Source: Candidatus Gottesmanbacteria bacterium RIFCSPLOWO2_01_FULL_39_12b (GTDB lineage: Bacteria > Patescibacteriota > Microgenomatia > 2-02-FULL-39-11). From it: a stretch of DNA of 48,704 nucleotides. Shown piece after piece: positions 23,604-32,428 of the stretch. The stretch lies in contig MFJR01000007.1 in assembly GCA_001780955.1 (NCBI GenBank), positions 252,177 through 300,880 on the forward strand. The letters are read 5' to 3'. Numbering within the stretch: the stretch's first letter is position 1; each line of letters opens with the position of its first letter. A program made the translations under genes and the position numbers. Below the pieces are notes generated by a model. That model was not told the DNA's origin. It saw nothing but the letters and a program-made list of their open reading frames with translations, and made no database searches.

Positions 23604-25802
23604 ATGATAAAAATAAATCAAAATATCTCAATCATCATACCCGCGTGGAACGAGGCAGGAAACATAGCACTTCTGGTTGAAACGATCGCTAAGGCACTTA
23701 CCGGCAATGGCATCATTTACGAATTGATAGTTGTTGATGACAACTCTACGGATACTACCGCTGAAATTCTAAAAGAACTAACCAGCAATTTCCCAATTTC
23801 CGTCTATTTGAAAAAAGGGAAAAAAGGCAAAGCCCAGTCTCTTCTGGAAGGGTTTACTTATGCTAAATACGATCTTGTTGGATTCATCGATGCCGATCTG
23901 CAGTATCCTGCCGAGGCTATTCCAAAGATGGTAGAAGTGATCGATACAGGCGTAGATATAGTTGTAGCCAATAGAAAAGAATTTGGCGCCAGTTTCAGAC
24001 GGAAAGTACTTAGTTGGGGCTTCCGCAGATTCTTCGGGCAATTTCTTCACGGTTTCACCTGCGACGTCCAATCGGGGCTGAAAGTCTTCAGAAAAGAGAT
24101 TATAGAGCGTTTGACTTTCCATCCGAACCCATGGACGTTTGATCTGGAGTTTCTGGTCAAAGCCAGAGACGCCGGATATAAAATAGGAAGCACTGACATT
24201 ATTTTCCAAAAAAGACATGCGGGAAAACCCAAAATAGGCTTGCTAGCCGCCTCTCTGGAAATCGGCCTTGCCGCCATCAAAATAAAACTAACCGGGTCTA
24301 ATATCATTCCGTTTCATCCCGAGCTAGCAAAGAAAAAAGGCCAGGGTTTCCATTATAAGGGCATAGAATTTATCCATCACTCAGATCTTCACCATAAAGA
24401 GACGGCTTTTCACCGTTTCAATTATTACCAGGAGATAATAATTCTTTCACTTTTCTTTTTGGTTATCTTTGGTATCAGGACAGATTGGCACGCGACTCTT
24501 GTCTCGATTTTCTCGCTTATTACAGTTCTTTATTTCACTGATCTGCTTTTTAATTTGTATCTAATTTTCAGGAGTTTAGCAAAAGAGACAGAAATCCAGG
24601 TCACTGATGAGGAAATTTCTCAAATATCTGATAAAGATTGGCCTAGTTACACGATTTTTTGCCCTCTCTATCGTGAATGGGAAGTCCTGCCTCAATTTGT
24701 GACGGCCATAAGCCGGTTGGATTACCCAAAAGATAAACTTCAAGTTTTACTTCTTTTGGAAGAAGACGATAGGGAAACAATTAAGTATGTTAAAAATTAT
24801 TATTTACCTTCCTATTTTCAGGTAGAGATTGTACCGCATTCCCTACCCAAAACTAAACCTAAGGCTCTCAATTACGGTTTGTATAGAGCAACCGGTGAAT
24901 TTTCGGTTGTGTACGACGCAGAAGATGTTCCTGATCCTAAACAATTAAAAAAAGCAGTCCTTGCTTTTAGAAAATCTGATGAACGGATAATCTGTGTCCA
25001 AGCAAAACTTAATTTCTATAATTCACACCAGAATATACTTACGAGAGTATTTACTGCAGAGTATTCACTCTGGTTTGATCTTATCCTGACCGGGCTTCAA
25101 TCACTTGATGCGCCAATTCCTTTAGGGGGGACATCAAATCATTTCAAAACCTATTCACTGCGTCATTTAAAAGGTTGGGATGCGTTTAACGTTACCGAGG
25201 ATTGCGATTTAGGAATCAGGCTTACCAAACAAGGGTTTCGCACCTCGATGATCGATTCCGTCACGCTAGAGGAAGCCAATTGCGGTTTTTTTGCCTGGTT
25301 CCGCCAACGGTCAAGGTGGGTGAAAGGTTATATCCAGACATATCTTGTTCATATGCGAAGGCCGCATGAATTTATACGCCCTTCAACCAAGTTCCATCTT
25401 CTTTTTTTCCAATTGGTAGTGGGGGGAAAGATTGTCTCAATGTGGATTAATCCATTTCTTTGGAGCATGACAATTGCCTATTTTGCGTTACGGGCGCAAA
25501 TTGGAGGATTTATTGAATCGCTTTATCTGTTGCCCATTTTTTACTTAGGCGCTTTTTCTCTGGTCTTTGGTAATTTCGTCTATTTTTACAATTACATGAT
25601 CGGTACGGCAAAAAAAGAACAGTGGGACCTGATCAAATATGCATTTCTGACGCCTTTCTATTGGCTGATGATGAGTATTGGTTCGTGGATTGCCCTTAAA
25701 CAATTTGCCCATAGGCCGCATTATTGGGAAAAAACGAGGCATGGTCTGCATTTGGGCGATCTAAAGATAACGACTCATATTGATTCGTTAGTTAATCGCT
25801 AA
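23604..25802 (+). CDS. Double GT2 glycosyltransferase (DPM1-like domain fused to a processive-type domain)
   Basis: This 732-residue protein has two family 2 glycosyltransferase domains. The first (about 5-250) resembles dolichol-phosphate mannosyltransferase: IIIPAWNEAGNI, VVDDNSTD and FIDADLQYP. Two membrane helices follow (about 277-325). The second domain (about 345-600) resembles cellulose-synthase or beta-glycan enzymes: CPLYREWEVLPQFV, YDAEDVPDP, TEDCDLGIRL and RQRSRWVKGY, which is the Q/RxxRW-type acceptor motif. About four C-terminal helices end the protein. It probably makes a lipid-linked sugar or polymer at the inner membrane face. The fusion suggests substrate channelling between a lipid-sugar donor and a polymerising or transferring domain. 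Confidence 0.85.
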   Translation: MIKINQNISIIIPAWNEAGNIALLVETIAKALTGNGIIYELIVVDDNSTDTTAEILKELTSNFPISVYLKKGKKGKAQSLLEGFTYAKYDLVGFIDADLQYPAEAIPKMVEVIDTGVDIVVANRKEFGASFRRKVLSWGFRRFFGQFLHGFTCDVQSGLKVFRKEIIERLTFHPNPWTFDLEFLVKARDAGYKIGSTDIIFQKRHAGKPKIGLLAASLEIGLAAIKIKLTGSNIIPFHPELAKKKGQGFHYKGIEFIHHSDLHHKETAFHRFNYYQEIIILSLFFLVIFGIRTDWHATLVSIFSLITVLYFTDLLFNLYLIFRSLAKETEIQVTDEEISQISDKDWPSYTIFCPLYREWEVLPQFVTAISRLDYPKDKLQVLLLLEEDDRETIKYVKNYYLPSYFQVEIVPHSLPKTKPKALNYGLYRATGEFSVVYDAEDVPDPKQLKKAVLAFRKSDERIICVQAKLNFYNSHQNILTRVFTAEYSLWFDLILTGLQSLDAPIPLGGTSNHFKTYSLRHLKGWDAFNVTEDCDLGIRLTKQGFRTSMIDSVTLEEANCGFFAWFRQRSRWVKGYIQTYLVHMRRPHEFIRPSTKFHLLFFQLVVGGKIVSMWINPFLWSMTIAYFALRAQIGGFIESLYLLPIFYLGAFSLVFGNFVYFYNYMIGTAKKEQWDLIKYAFLTPFYWLMMSIGSWIALKQFAHRPHYWEKTRHGLHLGDLKITTHIDSLVNR

Positions 25803-25808
25803 AAATAT

Positions 25809-28223
25809 ATGAAAAACCGGACAAAAAAAATTACTGCAAACGCAGGATTTTTGATAGGAGCCCTACTGGTCTCTAATTTGTTAAACTTTGTCTTTAACGC
25901 TTTTTTGGGCAGAATGTTGTCGTTTGAGGACTTCGGTCTCATAACCCTTCTTAGTTCATTTGGATACATAACCGCCATTTTTCTAAATGCTCTCGCCACT
26001 ACTATAAACCACCGCGTTGCATATTTAGCTAGTCAGGCGGGTAAGAAAACAGGCATAGCTTTCGCGCGGGGAATATTTCGCAAGAGTCTGATTATAGCTT
26101 TAGTTTCTTCTATTGTTTGGATTTTAGGTGTTCCATATTTATCCCAATTCTTTAATGAAAGAAGTTTATTGCCTCTTTTAATTTTTACTCCGGTGTTTTC
26201 TTTTGGGGTGATAACCGCCATTCAAAAAGGAACACTGCAGGGGAATTTATATTTTACCTCTGTAGGAATTATTTTACTCTTTGAATCTTTGGTGAAACTG
26301 CTGATTGCGGTTCTTTTTGTGACATTGAATATTTCTTCTTTGGTTTATCTGTCTATCCCAATATCAATGATTGCATCCTATTGTATTGCGGTAATGATTA
26401 CTTCCAGAAAGTTTAGAGCATTTATAAGCCCTGGAAGTCAAACGAAGACAACTTATGGTTTTCCCAGAAGATTTTTTATCGCATCAATTGTGACAGGAAT
26501 TTCTACGACTTTATTTTTGACGCTTGATGTGATTTTGGCCAAACACTTTTTATCGCCGGTTTTGGCAGGTGAATATGCCCTTTTGTCTTTGGTCGGGAAA
26601 ATGATCTACTTTTTTGGTTCTCTCCCAAGTATTTTTATTGTGACTTTTGTAGGCAGGGATGAGGGTGGGGGAATAAATCCTAATCGCACTTTCTATAAGC
26701 TCTTTGTCGCTACATTTCTTTTGGTGATTATTGCTTTTCTATTCCTTGGACGTCTGGGTAATATCACTATTCCGCTTCTGTTCGGAGAAAAGGCAACAGG
26801 TATTCTTCCCTACGCGTTTTCCTATGCACTGGCAATTTCTCTGTTTACTCTTACCAGCAGTTTATATACCTATCATCTGGCCAGGCGGCATTATCTTTTT
26901 TCCTTCGCTTCCATAGTCATTTCTTTAATTATGTCTGGCGGGATTATTTTTTATCATCAGAATATATTTGAGATAACAGGCATAATCTTAAACACAAGTC
27001 TCATTGGTTTTATCGCTGTCCTGCTTCTTCATTTCTTACAAAGGGACGGCCAGTTTATCCTGAGAAACTTAGTTGATCTGGTAAATGTTTTCTTTCCGCT
27101 TCCTTCTGTTTCTGTTGCCGCCGGAAAGAAAAGGATCCTTATCTTCAACTGGAGGGATACAAAACATAAATATGCCGGAGGGGCGGAAGTTTATATACAT
27201 GAGTTGGCGAAGCGTTGGGTGAAAGCCGGTCATCACGTGACGCTTTTTTGCGGTAATGATAGTAAATGCTCCAGAAATGAAGTGATTGATGGTATCTGGG
27301 TAATAAGACGCGGAGGATTTTATTTCGTCTATCTCTGGGCATATTTATATTATCTGCTCAAGTTCAGAGGCAGATACGATTTGGTTATAGACTGCGAAAA
27401 CGGGATTCCGTTTTTCACTCCGCTTTATGTGAAAGAGCCTGTATTTTGTGTGATACATCATGTACACCAAGAAGTATTTATCAGATATCTTCCTAAACCA
27501 TTGTCTCTGATTGCGTCAGTCTTGGAAAACAGAGTTATGCCATGGGCATATAGGAACGCAAAATTTATCACAGTATCAGAATCAACAAAAAAAGATATGA
27601 ATAACTTAAACATTAAAGGGATCGCAACAGAAATAATCCCAAATGGAGTAGATTTAGAGAAATTAAAACCCGGAGTAAAAAATAAATCTCCCTTGGTGCT
27701 TTATTTAGGCAGACTTAAATCCTATAAATCAATTAATGTGCTAATTACCTCATTTAAAAAAGTTGTAGAAATTATTCCTGAGGTGAGATTAATTATTGCC
27801 GGTGACGGAGAGGAAAGAGTGGGGCTTGAGAGATTGACAAAAAGACTAAAGTTAAGCGACAAAATTACGTTTTTGGGGAGGGTTTCGGAAAAAAAGAAAA
27901 TCAGACTGATGCAAAGAGCTTGGGTTTTCGTCAACCCGTCTTTTATGGAAGGATGGGGAATTACCTCTATTGAGGCCAATGCCTGCGGTACGCCTGTGGT
28001 AGCTTCCAACGTCCCAGGACTTCGCGATTCTGTAAAAAATCCCCATTCAGGATTTCTGGTTCCTTATGGCGATGTTGAATTATTTGCCGATCGCATAACT
28101 TTCTTACTTAAAAACAAAAATGTCCGAAGGCAAATGTCTGGACAAGCAGTGCATTGGGCAAAGAAATTTGAGTGGGATAAAAGTGTTAAAAAATTTAATT
28201 CGATATTTAACTCACTTATTTAG
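25809..28223 (+). CDS. Wzx-type flippase fused to a GT4 glycosyltransferase
   Basis: This protein has 804 residues. Residues 1-415 carry about 12 to 14 hydrophobic helices of the polysaccharide-export flippase family (FLIGALLVSNLLNFVFNAFLGR near the N-terminus). Residues about 438-804 form a complete GT-B, family 4 glycosyltransferase: RILIFNWRDTKHKYAGGAEVYIHELAKRW, an LYLGRLKSYK strand, IIAGDGEERVGLERL, FVNPSFMEGWGITSIEANACGTPVVAS with the catalytic E..E arrangement, and a DSV tail. The fusion would couple the last cytoplasmic sugar addition to flipping of the lipid-linked glycan. It begins 6 nt after the GT2 gene and is followed by a pyruvyltransferase gene. Confidence 0.88.
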   Translation: MKNRTKKITANAGFLIGALLVSNLLNFVFNAFLGRMLSFEDFGLITLLSSFGYITAIFLNALATTINHRVAYLASQAGKKTGIAFARGIFRKSLIIALVSSIVWILGVPYLSQFFNERSLLPLLIFTPVFSFGVITAIQKGTLQGNLYFTSVGIILLFESLVKLLIAVLFVTLNISSLVYLSIPISMIASYCIAVMITSRKFRAFISPGSQTKTTYGFPRRFFIASIVTGISTTLFLTLDVILAKHFLSPVLAGEYALLSLVGKMIYFFGSLPSIFIVTFVGRDEGGGINPNRTFYKLFVATFLLVIIAFLFLGRLGNITIPLLFGEKATGILPYAFSYALAISLFTLTSSLYTYHLARRHYLFSFASIVISLIMSGGIIFYHQNIFEITGIILNTSLIGFIAVLLLHFLQRDGQFILRNLVDLVNVFFPLPSVSVAAGKKRILIFNWRDTKHKYAGGAEVYIHELAKRWVKAGHHVTLFCGNDSKCSRNEVIDGIWVIRRGGFYFVYLWAYLYYLLKFRGRYDLVIDCENGIPFFTPLYVKEPVFCVIHHVHQEVFIRYLPKPLSLIASVLENRVMPWAYRNAKFITVSESTKKDMNNLNIKGIATEIIPNGVDLEKLKPGVKNKSPLVLYLGRLKSYKSINVLITSFKKVVEIIPEVRLIIAGDGEERVGLERLTKRLKLSDKITFLGRVSEKKKIRLMQRAWVFVNPSFMEGWGITSIEANACGTPVVASNVPGLRDSVKNPHSGFLVPYGDVELFADRITFLLKNKNVRRQMSGQAVHWAKKFEWDKSVKKFNSIFNSLI

Positions 28224-28227
28224 GCTT

Positions 28228-29259
28228 ATGAAAAAGAAATTAGTATTTATTGGAAATTATGGAAATCGAAATATTGGAGATGATGCTATTCTCCATGTTT
28301 TGAGTCGTCGTTATCAAAAGAAGTTTCCAGATTATAAGCAATATGTGTTTGCAAGATACTATCCGAATGATATTCGGAGAATTTCAATTGCGACTCCTTT
28401 GGATTTAAGTTTAAAGTCAATTTTTTGGGTGCTTTGTAATTGCGATGTTATCGTGATAGGAGGAGGCGGAATATTTAGTGGTTATACTGGACCGAAAGCT
28501 AAATTTATACCCTTTTTGGGTATCGTAAGCAAAATACTAGGTAAAAAAGTAATTTATGAATCAATTGGATTGTATTCTACTGCTGATTATTTCCAGAGAT
28601 ATTCAGTCTTACTCTCGATGTTACTAGCTGATGAAATAAGCGTGAGAGATATAGCATCACTGCAATCTGTAATACCAATTATGAAGTTAAAAAAAATTAA
28701 ATTAGTTGCCGACCCAGGATATTCAATTAGACCTATCAGTATAAAGCAGGTAAAAGAGATTTTAAGAAAAGAAGATATTAAAATTAGCAATCATAAGGTA
28801 ATTGGTATTTCCGTAAAAAGAGGAAAAAATAATACCACTAATGCAAAAATAATTTTTGAATTAGTTAAGGTTATTAATTGGATTGTAGCAAAAAGAAATT
28901 ATACTGTTTTATTGATTCCCTTTTGCAATGACAGAATCCAATATACCGAGAAGGACTTAGAATTCTCTTTGGAGATTCTCTCCAAGATTAAAAAACAGTC
29001 ATGTATATTCTGCTTAAAAAATTACTATACACCTCAAGAAATAGCTGGAGTATTGAAACTTTGCGATGTTTTTGTTGGTATGCGTTACCATTCACTAGTT
29101 TTTGCTTACACATTAGGAATTCCTTTAATCCCTATTTCATATGAGGAAAAGTGTATGGATTTTGTCAAGAAACATCATTATCCATATATAGAAGCAGATA
29201 GTTTTACATATAAAGATATCAATGTAGAAATAAAAAATTTCTTAGATATTAATGAATAA
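28228..29259 (+). CDS. Polysaccharide pyruvyltransferase family protein (CsaB-like)
   Basis: This 343-residue protein from the ATG at 28228, 4 nt after the flippase stop, has the polysaccharide pyruvyltransferase pattern: FIGNYGNRNIGDDAILHVL, VIGGGGIFSGY, KVIYESIGLY, SVRDIASLQ, ADPGYS and FVGMRYHSLVFAYTLGIPLIPISY. CsaB enzymes add ketal-pyruvate to cell-wall polymers that anchor S-layer proteins with SLH domains; other members modify exopolysaccharides. The gene looks more AT-rich than its neighbours and uses A/T-ending codons heavily, which could reflect later acquisition. A longer upstream reading frame overlaps the flippase gene and is not favoured. Confidence 0.85.
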   Translation: MKKKLVFIGNYGNRNIGDDAILHVLSRRYQKKFPDYKQYVFARYYPNDIRRISIATPLDLSLKSIFWVLCNCDVIVIGGGGIFSGYTGPKAKFIPFLGIVSKILGKKVIYESIGLYSTADYFQRYSVLLSMLLADEISVRDIASLQSVIPIMKLKKIKLVADPGYSIRPISIKQVKEILRKEDIKISNHKVIGISVKRGKNNTTNAKIIFELVKVINWIVAKRNYTVLLIPFCNDRIQYTEKDLEFSLEILSKIKKQSCIFCLKNYYTPQEIAGVLKLCDVFVGMRYHSLVFAYTLGIPLIPISYEEKCMDFVKKHHYPYIEADSFTYKDINVEIKNFLDINE

Positions 29260-29295
29260 GAGATACCAGGTCCAATTATTCAGCCATATATTACT

Positions 29296-30834
29296 ATGAA
29301 AATTAAATTTTATCTCATATTTCTACTATTAACTGGATTATTTCTATACGGTTTAACTATGCGGGGAATTTATGGGAATCCAGGCGCAAAATATATAAAT
29401 GAAAATCTGGCAGGCATAACAATGCCTTTTGAGTTATCGCCAGAAAGAGGGAGATACGCCTTAACCTTGGCAATCGCAGAAGACAAGACTTTTCAATTAA
29501 AAGACGAGATAGCCAGAATGGCATTACCGGATTTAGGTTATTACAAGGGAAACTTCTTTTCCATATTTCCTCCTGGAATTTCCATTTTGGTTTTGCCGTT
29601 CTATCTTTTGGGCAAGATGATAAATTTTGCTCAACTGGCGGTTTTTAGTGTTCCCGCTATTTTTGCTGTACTTAACTCAATATTGATATTTCTTATCCTC
29701 AAAAAATTCGAAGTAAGATCAAGTTACGCATTTATAGCTTCCCTCATTTTCTCTTTTGCTACTACTTCCTGGTCCTATGCAGTGACTCTTTACCAGCATC
29801 ATATTACTACTTTTCTTATTCTTTCAGGATTTTATTACGTTTTGCGCTTTCAAAAATACAGAAAGTTGTATTGGATTTGGGGATTACTGGTTTGGTTAAA
29901 TTACGCTGTAGGACTAGTAATAGACTCTCCCAATGGGTTATTGCTTTTGCCGATCATGATTTATTTCTTAACTTCTTCATTTGAAATAAAAATAATCAGT
30001 ACTCAATTGAATATAAAATTAAAAACTGTAATCGTTTATACAATAATTCCATTTCTTGTCATTGGTTTTCTGTATGGTTATTATAATTATTCTTATTTTG
30101 GTGATTGGTTTAAAATAAGGAAAAATCTAATCAAAGTAACAGATATAAAAGATGGAAATATCATTAGTAATGAGGATACATCTGTTACTCCCCAAAAATA
30201 TGTACTTGGTTTATTTGATGCAAAGAATATTCCTAATGGTTTATATACTCTTCTGGTAAGTAATGAGAGAGGGTTGTTTTATTATTCGCCCATCATGGCG
30301 CTAGCACTTTTAGGAGTGATTAGTGCATACAAGAAAAGAGTAAGAGAAACAATAATTTTGGTATCCCTTATCTCTTTAAATATATTTTTATACTCTGCTT
30401 TTGGAGATCCATGGGGAGGTTGGGCGTTTGGACCGAGGTATCTTATCCCTTCCATGGCAATTCTTTCTATTTTCCTTGGTTTCGCATATCACTCTATACG
30501 TTCCTTCTGGTTTAGGCTGATTAGCTTTCCATTTATCATCTACAGTGTGGCAGTTGCACTTCTCGGAGCTCTTACGACAAGCCAGATTCCGCCTAGAGTT
30601 GAGGCAATACCGCTGGGTATAGATTATACCTACATACGCAATCTTAAATTTCTTGAGAGCGGACAGACTGGTTCATTTGCCTATAATTATTTCTTCAAAA
30701 ACTATCTCTCACTCGCGCAGTATTGGCTGGTCATATTTATAAGCATTGTGATTCTTATGTCTATTTTTCTGTTCGTTGCGCCATATCTTGAGAGAAGAAA
30801 ATTATATGAATGGAGTAAACCAAAATCAACTTAA
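29296..30834 (+). CDS. GT-C type multi-spanning membrane glycosyltransferase
   Basis: This 512-residue protein has about ten to twelve membrane helices. It starts with a single helix and a first outer loop holding acidic residues (AIAEDKTFQLKDEIAR), as expected for GT-C enzymes that use polyprenyl-phosphate sugars. LPFYLLGKMI, TLYQHHITTFLILSGFYY and GDPWGGWAFGPRYLIPSMAIL are typical of bacterial members of this broad group. The sugar and acceptor cannot be named. It lies in the glycan cluster and overlaps the next GT-C gene by 29 nt from that gene's chosen start. Confidence 0.7.
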   Translation: MKIKFYLIFLLLTGLFLYGLTMRGIYGNPGAKYINENLAGITMPFELSPERGRYALTLAIAEDKTFQLKDEIARMALPDLGYYKGNFFSIFPPGISILVLPFYLLGKMINFAQLAVFSVPAIFAVLNSILIFLILKKFEVRSSYAFIASLIFSFATTSWSYAVTLYQHHITTFLILSGFYYVLRFQKYRKLYWIWGLLVWLNYAVGLVIDSPNGLLLLPIMIYFLTSSFEIKIISTQLNIKLKTVIVYTIIPFLVIGFLYGYYNYSYFGDWFKIRKNLIKVTDIKDGNIISNEDTSVTPQKYVLGLFDAKNIPNGLYTLLVSNERGLFYYSPIMALALLGVISAYKKRVRETIILVSLISLNIFLYSAFGDPWGGWAFGPRYLIPSMAILSIFLGFAYHSIRSFWFRLISFPFIIYSVAVALLGALTTSQIPPRVEAIPLGIDYTYIRNLKFLESGQTGSFAYNYFFKNYLSLAQYWLVIFISIVILMSIFLFVAPYLERRKLYEWSKPKST

Positions 30835-32428
30835 AGTAAGTCCGGGAGCAGTAGAAATTACGATAGGGAGAATTACATTGGAGAAAATTTCTACGTGGTT
30901 TGCAAGTCTGAATGTAATGGCAATTGTTGCCTTTTTCGCTTCTGTACTGTCCGGTTTTTTCTGGATTTATTTCTCATCCAGAGGATATAACCTTACTTAC
31001 AACGATGCTATGTCGCATCTGGATATAGCACGAAGAGTTGTGGAGGGAGTAAAACCGGGTTTGGCGCAGTTAGGAAGTGTCTGGTTGCCGCTTCCCCATA
31101 TACTTATGCTTCCCACAATCTGGAATGATTTCTTCTGGCATAGCGGCCTATCGGGCGGAATTCCATCCATGATATCATACGTTCTTGCATGTATTTTTAC
31201 TTATAAATCTATCCGGCTTTTGGGAGGTACGGAATTTGGTGCACTTATCGGAACGGCAGTTGTAGCTCTAAACACGAATTTCCTGTATCTCCAAACGACC
31301 GCCCTGACGGAGCCGCTTTTCTTAGGTACATTTATTTTAGCCACTTATTACCTCATCCGCTGGGCCAAAACACAGGATATACTATCGCTTGTCATAGCTG
31401 CATTTTTTATACTTCTCACTGGTCTTACCCGTTATGACGGCTGGTTTCTGCTGGTCTTTGCTCTTTTTGCTGTTTTTCTGTCAACTTATTTTAAAAACGG
31501 CTGGAAAAAAGCGGAAGGGACAACTGTGCTTTTTGGTACACTGGCAAGTCTTGGAGTCATCGTCTGGTTTGTATGGAATCTGGTTATTTTCGGGAATCCA
31601 TTATATTTTGCCACCAGTGAATTTTCCGCCGGTGCCCAACAGGAAAGGATGTACGCTGCCGGTGTACTTCTGACTAAGGGTGATATTCTCTTCTCTTTAA
31701 AAACATACTTCTTTTCTATGATAGACAATATCGGGGTATATATTTTCTTTTTTGGACTGATTGGATGGGTATATTTCATGGTCAAAAACAAAAATATATA
31801 TCTTCGGGCGGCAGGAGCAGTTCTTCTTGCTCCGATGGTATTTAATATTTTATCCCTGTACCTTGGTCAGTCTGCATTATTTTTACCGGAAACAATGGGT
31901 AATTCATGGTTTAATGTCCGCTATGGTATCGTTGTACTCCCATGGGCGGCAATTTGTATTGGTTTTCTTGTAAGTACGAGGAATTTACTGGTAAAAATAC
32001 TGATTCCGGCAATAATTCTTTTGGAAATAGGATTATCCTTTTCGAGCCATTACTCGATTACCATCGTTGATGGATTGGTTGGAGCGAGCCAAAAAAACGT
32101 CACCTTGATTGGAAGCGAAATTAATCAGTACGCGGGTAAAGATAACGGACTCATCTTGGCTTCAGTAGCGTCGCATGATGCAATTTTATTCAGTTCAGGG
32201 CTTCCAATGCGTCGGTTTATTCACGAAGGCACAGGAAAATTATGGATGGATTCTTTACAAAATCCGGATCAATATGCCCAATATATTATAATGCGGTCAG
32301 GTGACGGATCGGATTCTGTAAGTCGCGCCATGATGAAACTTGAATCTTTCCCTATAAAATATAGAATGGTATATAAAGGTGATTTTGCAGATTTCTATGA
32401 AAGAATTTCTTTCCCGCCTCAGCAATAG
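30806..32428 (+). CDS. GT39/ArnT-like membrane glycosyltransferase
   Basis: This protein has 540 residues from the ATG at 30806, which has a purine-rich GAGAGAAG about 12 nt upstream; the frame extends 30 nt further 5'. After a first helix (FFASVLSGFFWIYF) comes NLTYNDAMSHLDIARRVVEG, where the Asp after the first helix is the usual GT-C catalytic position. GSVWLPLPHILMLP and TEPLFLGTFILATYYLIRWA follow. About nine to eleven helices and a C-terminal outer domain of about 110 residues are predicted. It probably transfers a sugar from a lipid carrier to protein or glycan outside the membrane. It overlaps its neighbours on both sides. Confidence 0.75.
   Translation: MNGVNQNQLKVSPGAVEITIGRITLEKISTWFASLNVMAIVAFFASVLSGFFWIYFSSRGYNLTYNDAMSHLDIARRVVEGVKPGLAQLGSVWLPLPHILMLPTIWNDFFWHSGLSGGIPSMISYVLACIFTYKSIRLLGGTEFGALIGTAVVALNTNFLYLQTTALTEPLFLGTFILATYYLIRWAKTQDILSLVIAAFFILLTGLTRYDGWFLLVFALFAVFLSTYFKNGWKKAEGTTVLFGTLASLGVIVWFVWNLVIFGNPLYFATSEFSAGAQQERMYAAGVLLTKGDILFSLKTYFFSMIDNIGVYIFFFGLIGWVYFMVKNKNIYLRAAGAVLLAPMVFNILSLYLGQSALFLPETMGNSWFNVRYGIVVLPWAAICIGFLVSTRNLLVKILIPAIILLEIGLSFSSHYSITIVDGLVGASQKNVTLIGSEINQYAGKDNGLILASVASHDAILFSSGLPMRRFIHEGTGKLWMDSLQNPDQYAQYIIMRSGDGSDSVSRAMMKLESFPIKYRMVYKGDFADFYERISFPPQQ

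Noticed and set aside
28120-28227. N-terminal extension of the pyruvyltransferase frame
   Set aside because: It overlaps the 3' end of the flippase-GT4 gene and the conserved FIGNYGNRNIGDD start begins right after the ATG at 28228.
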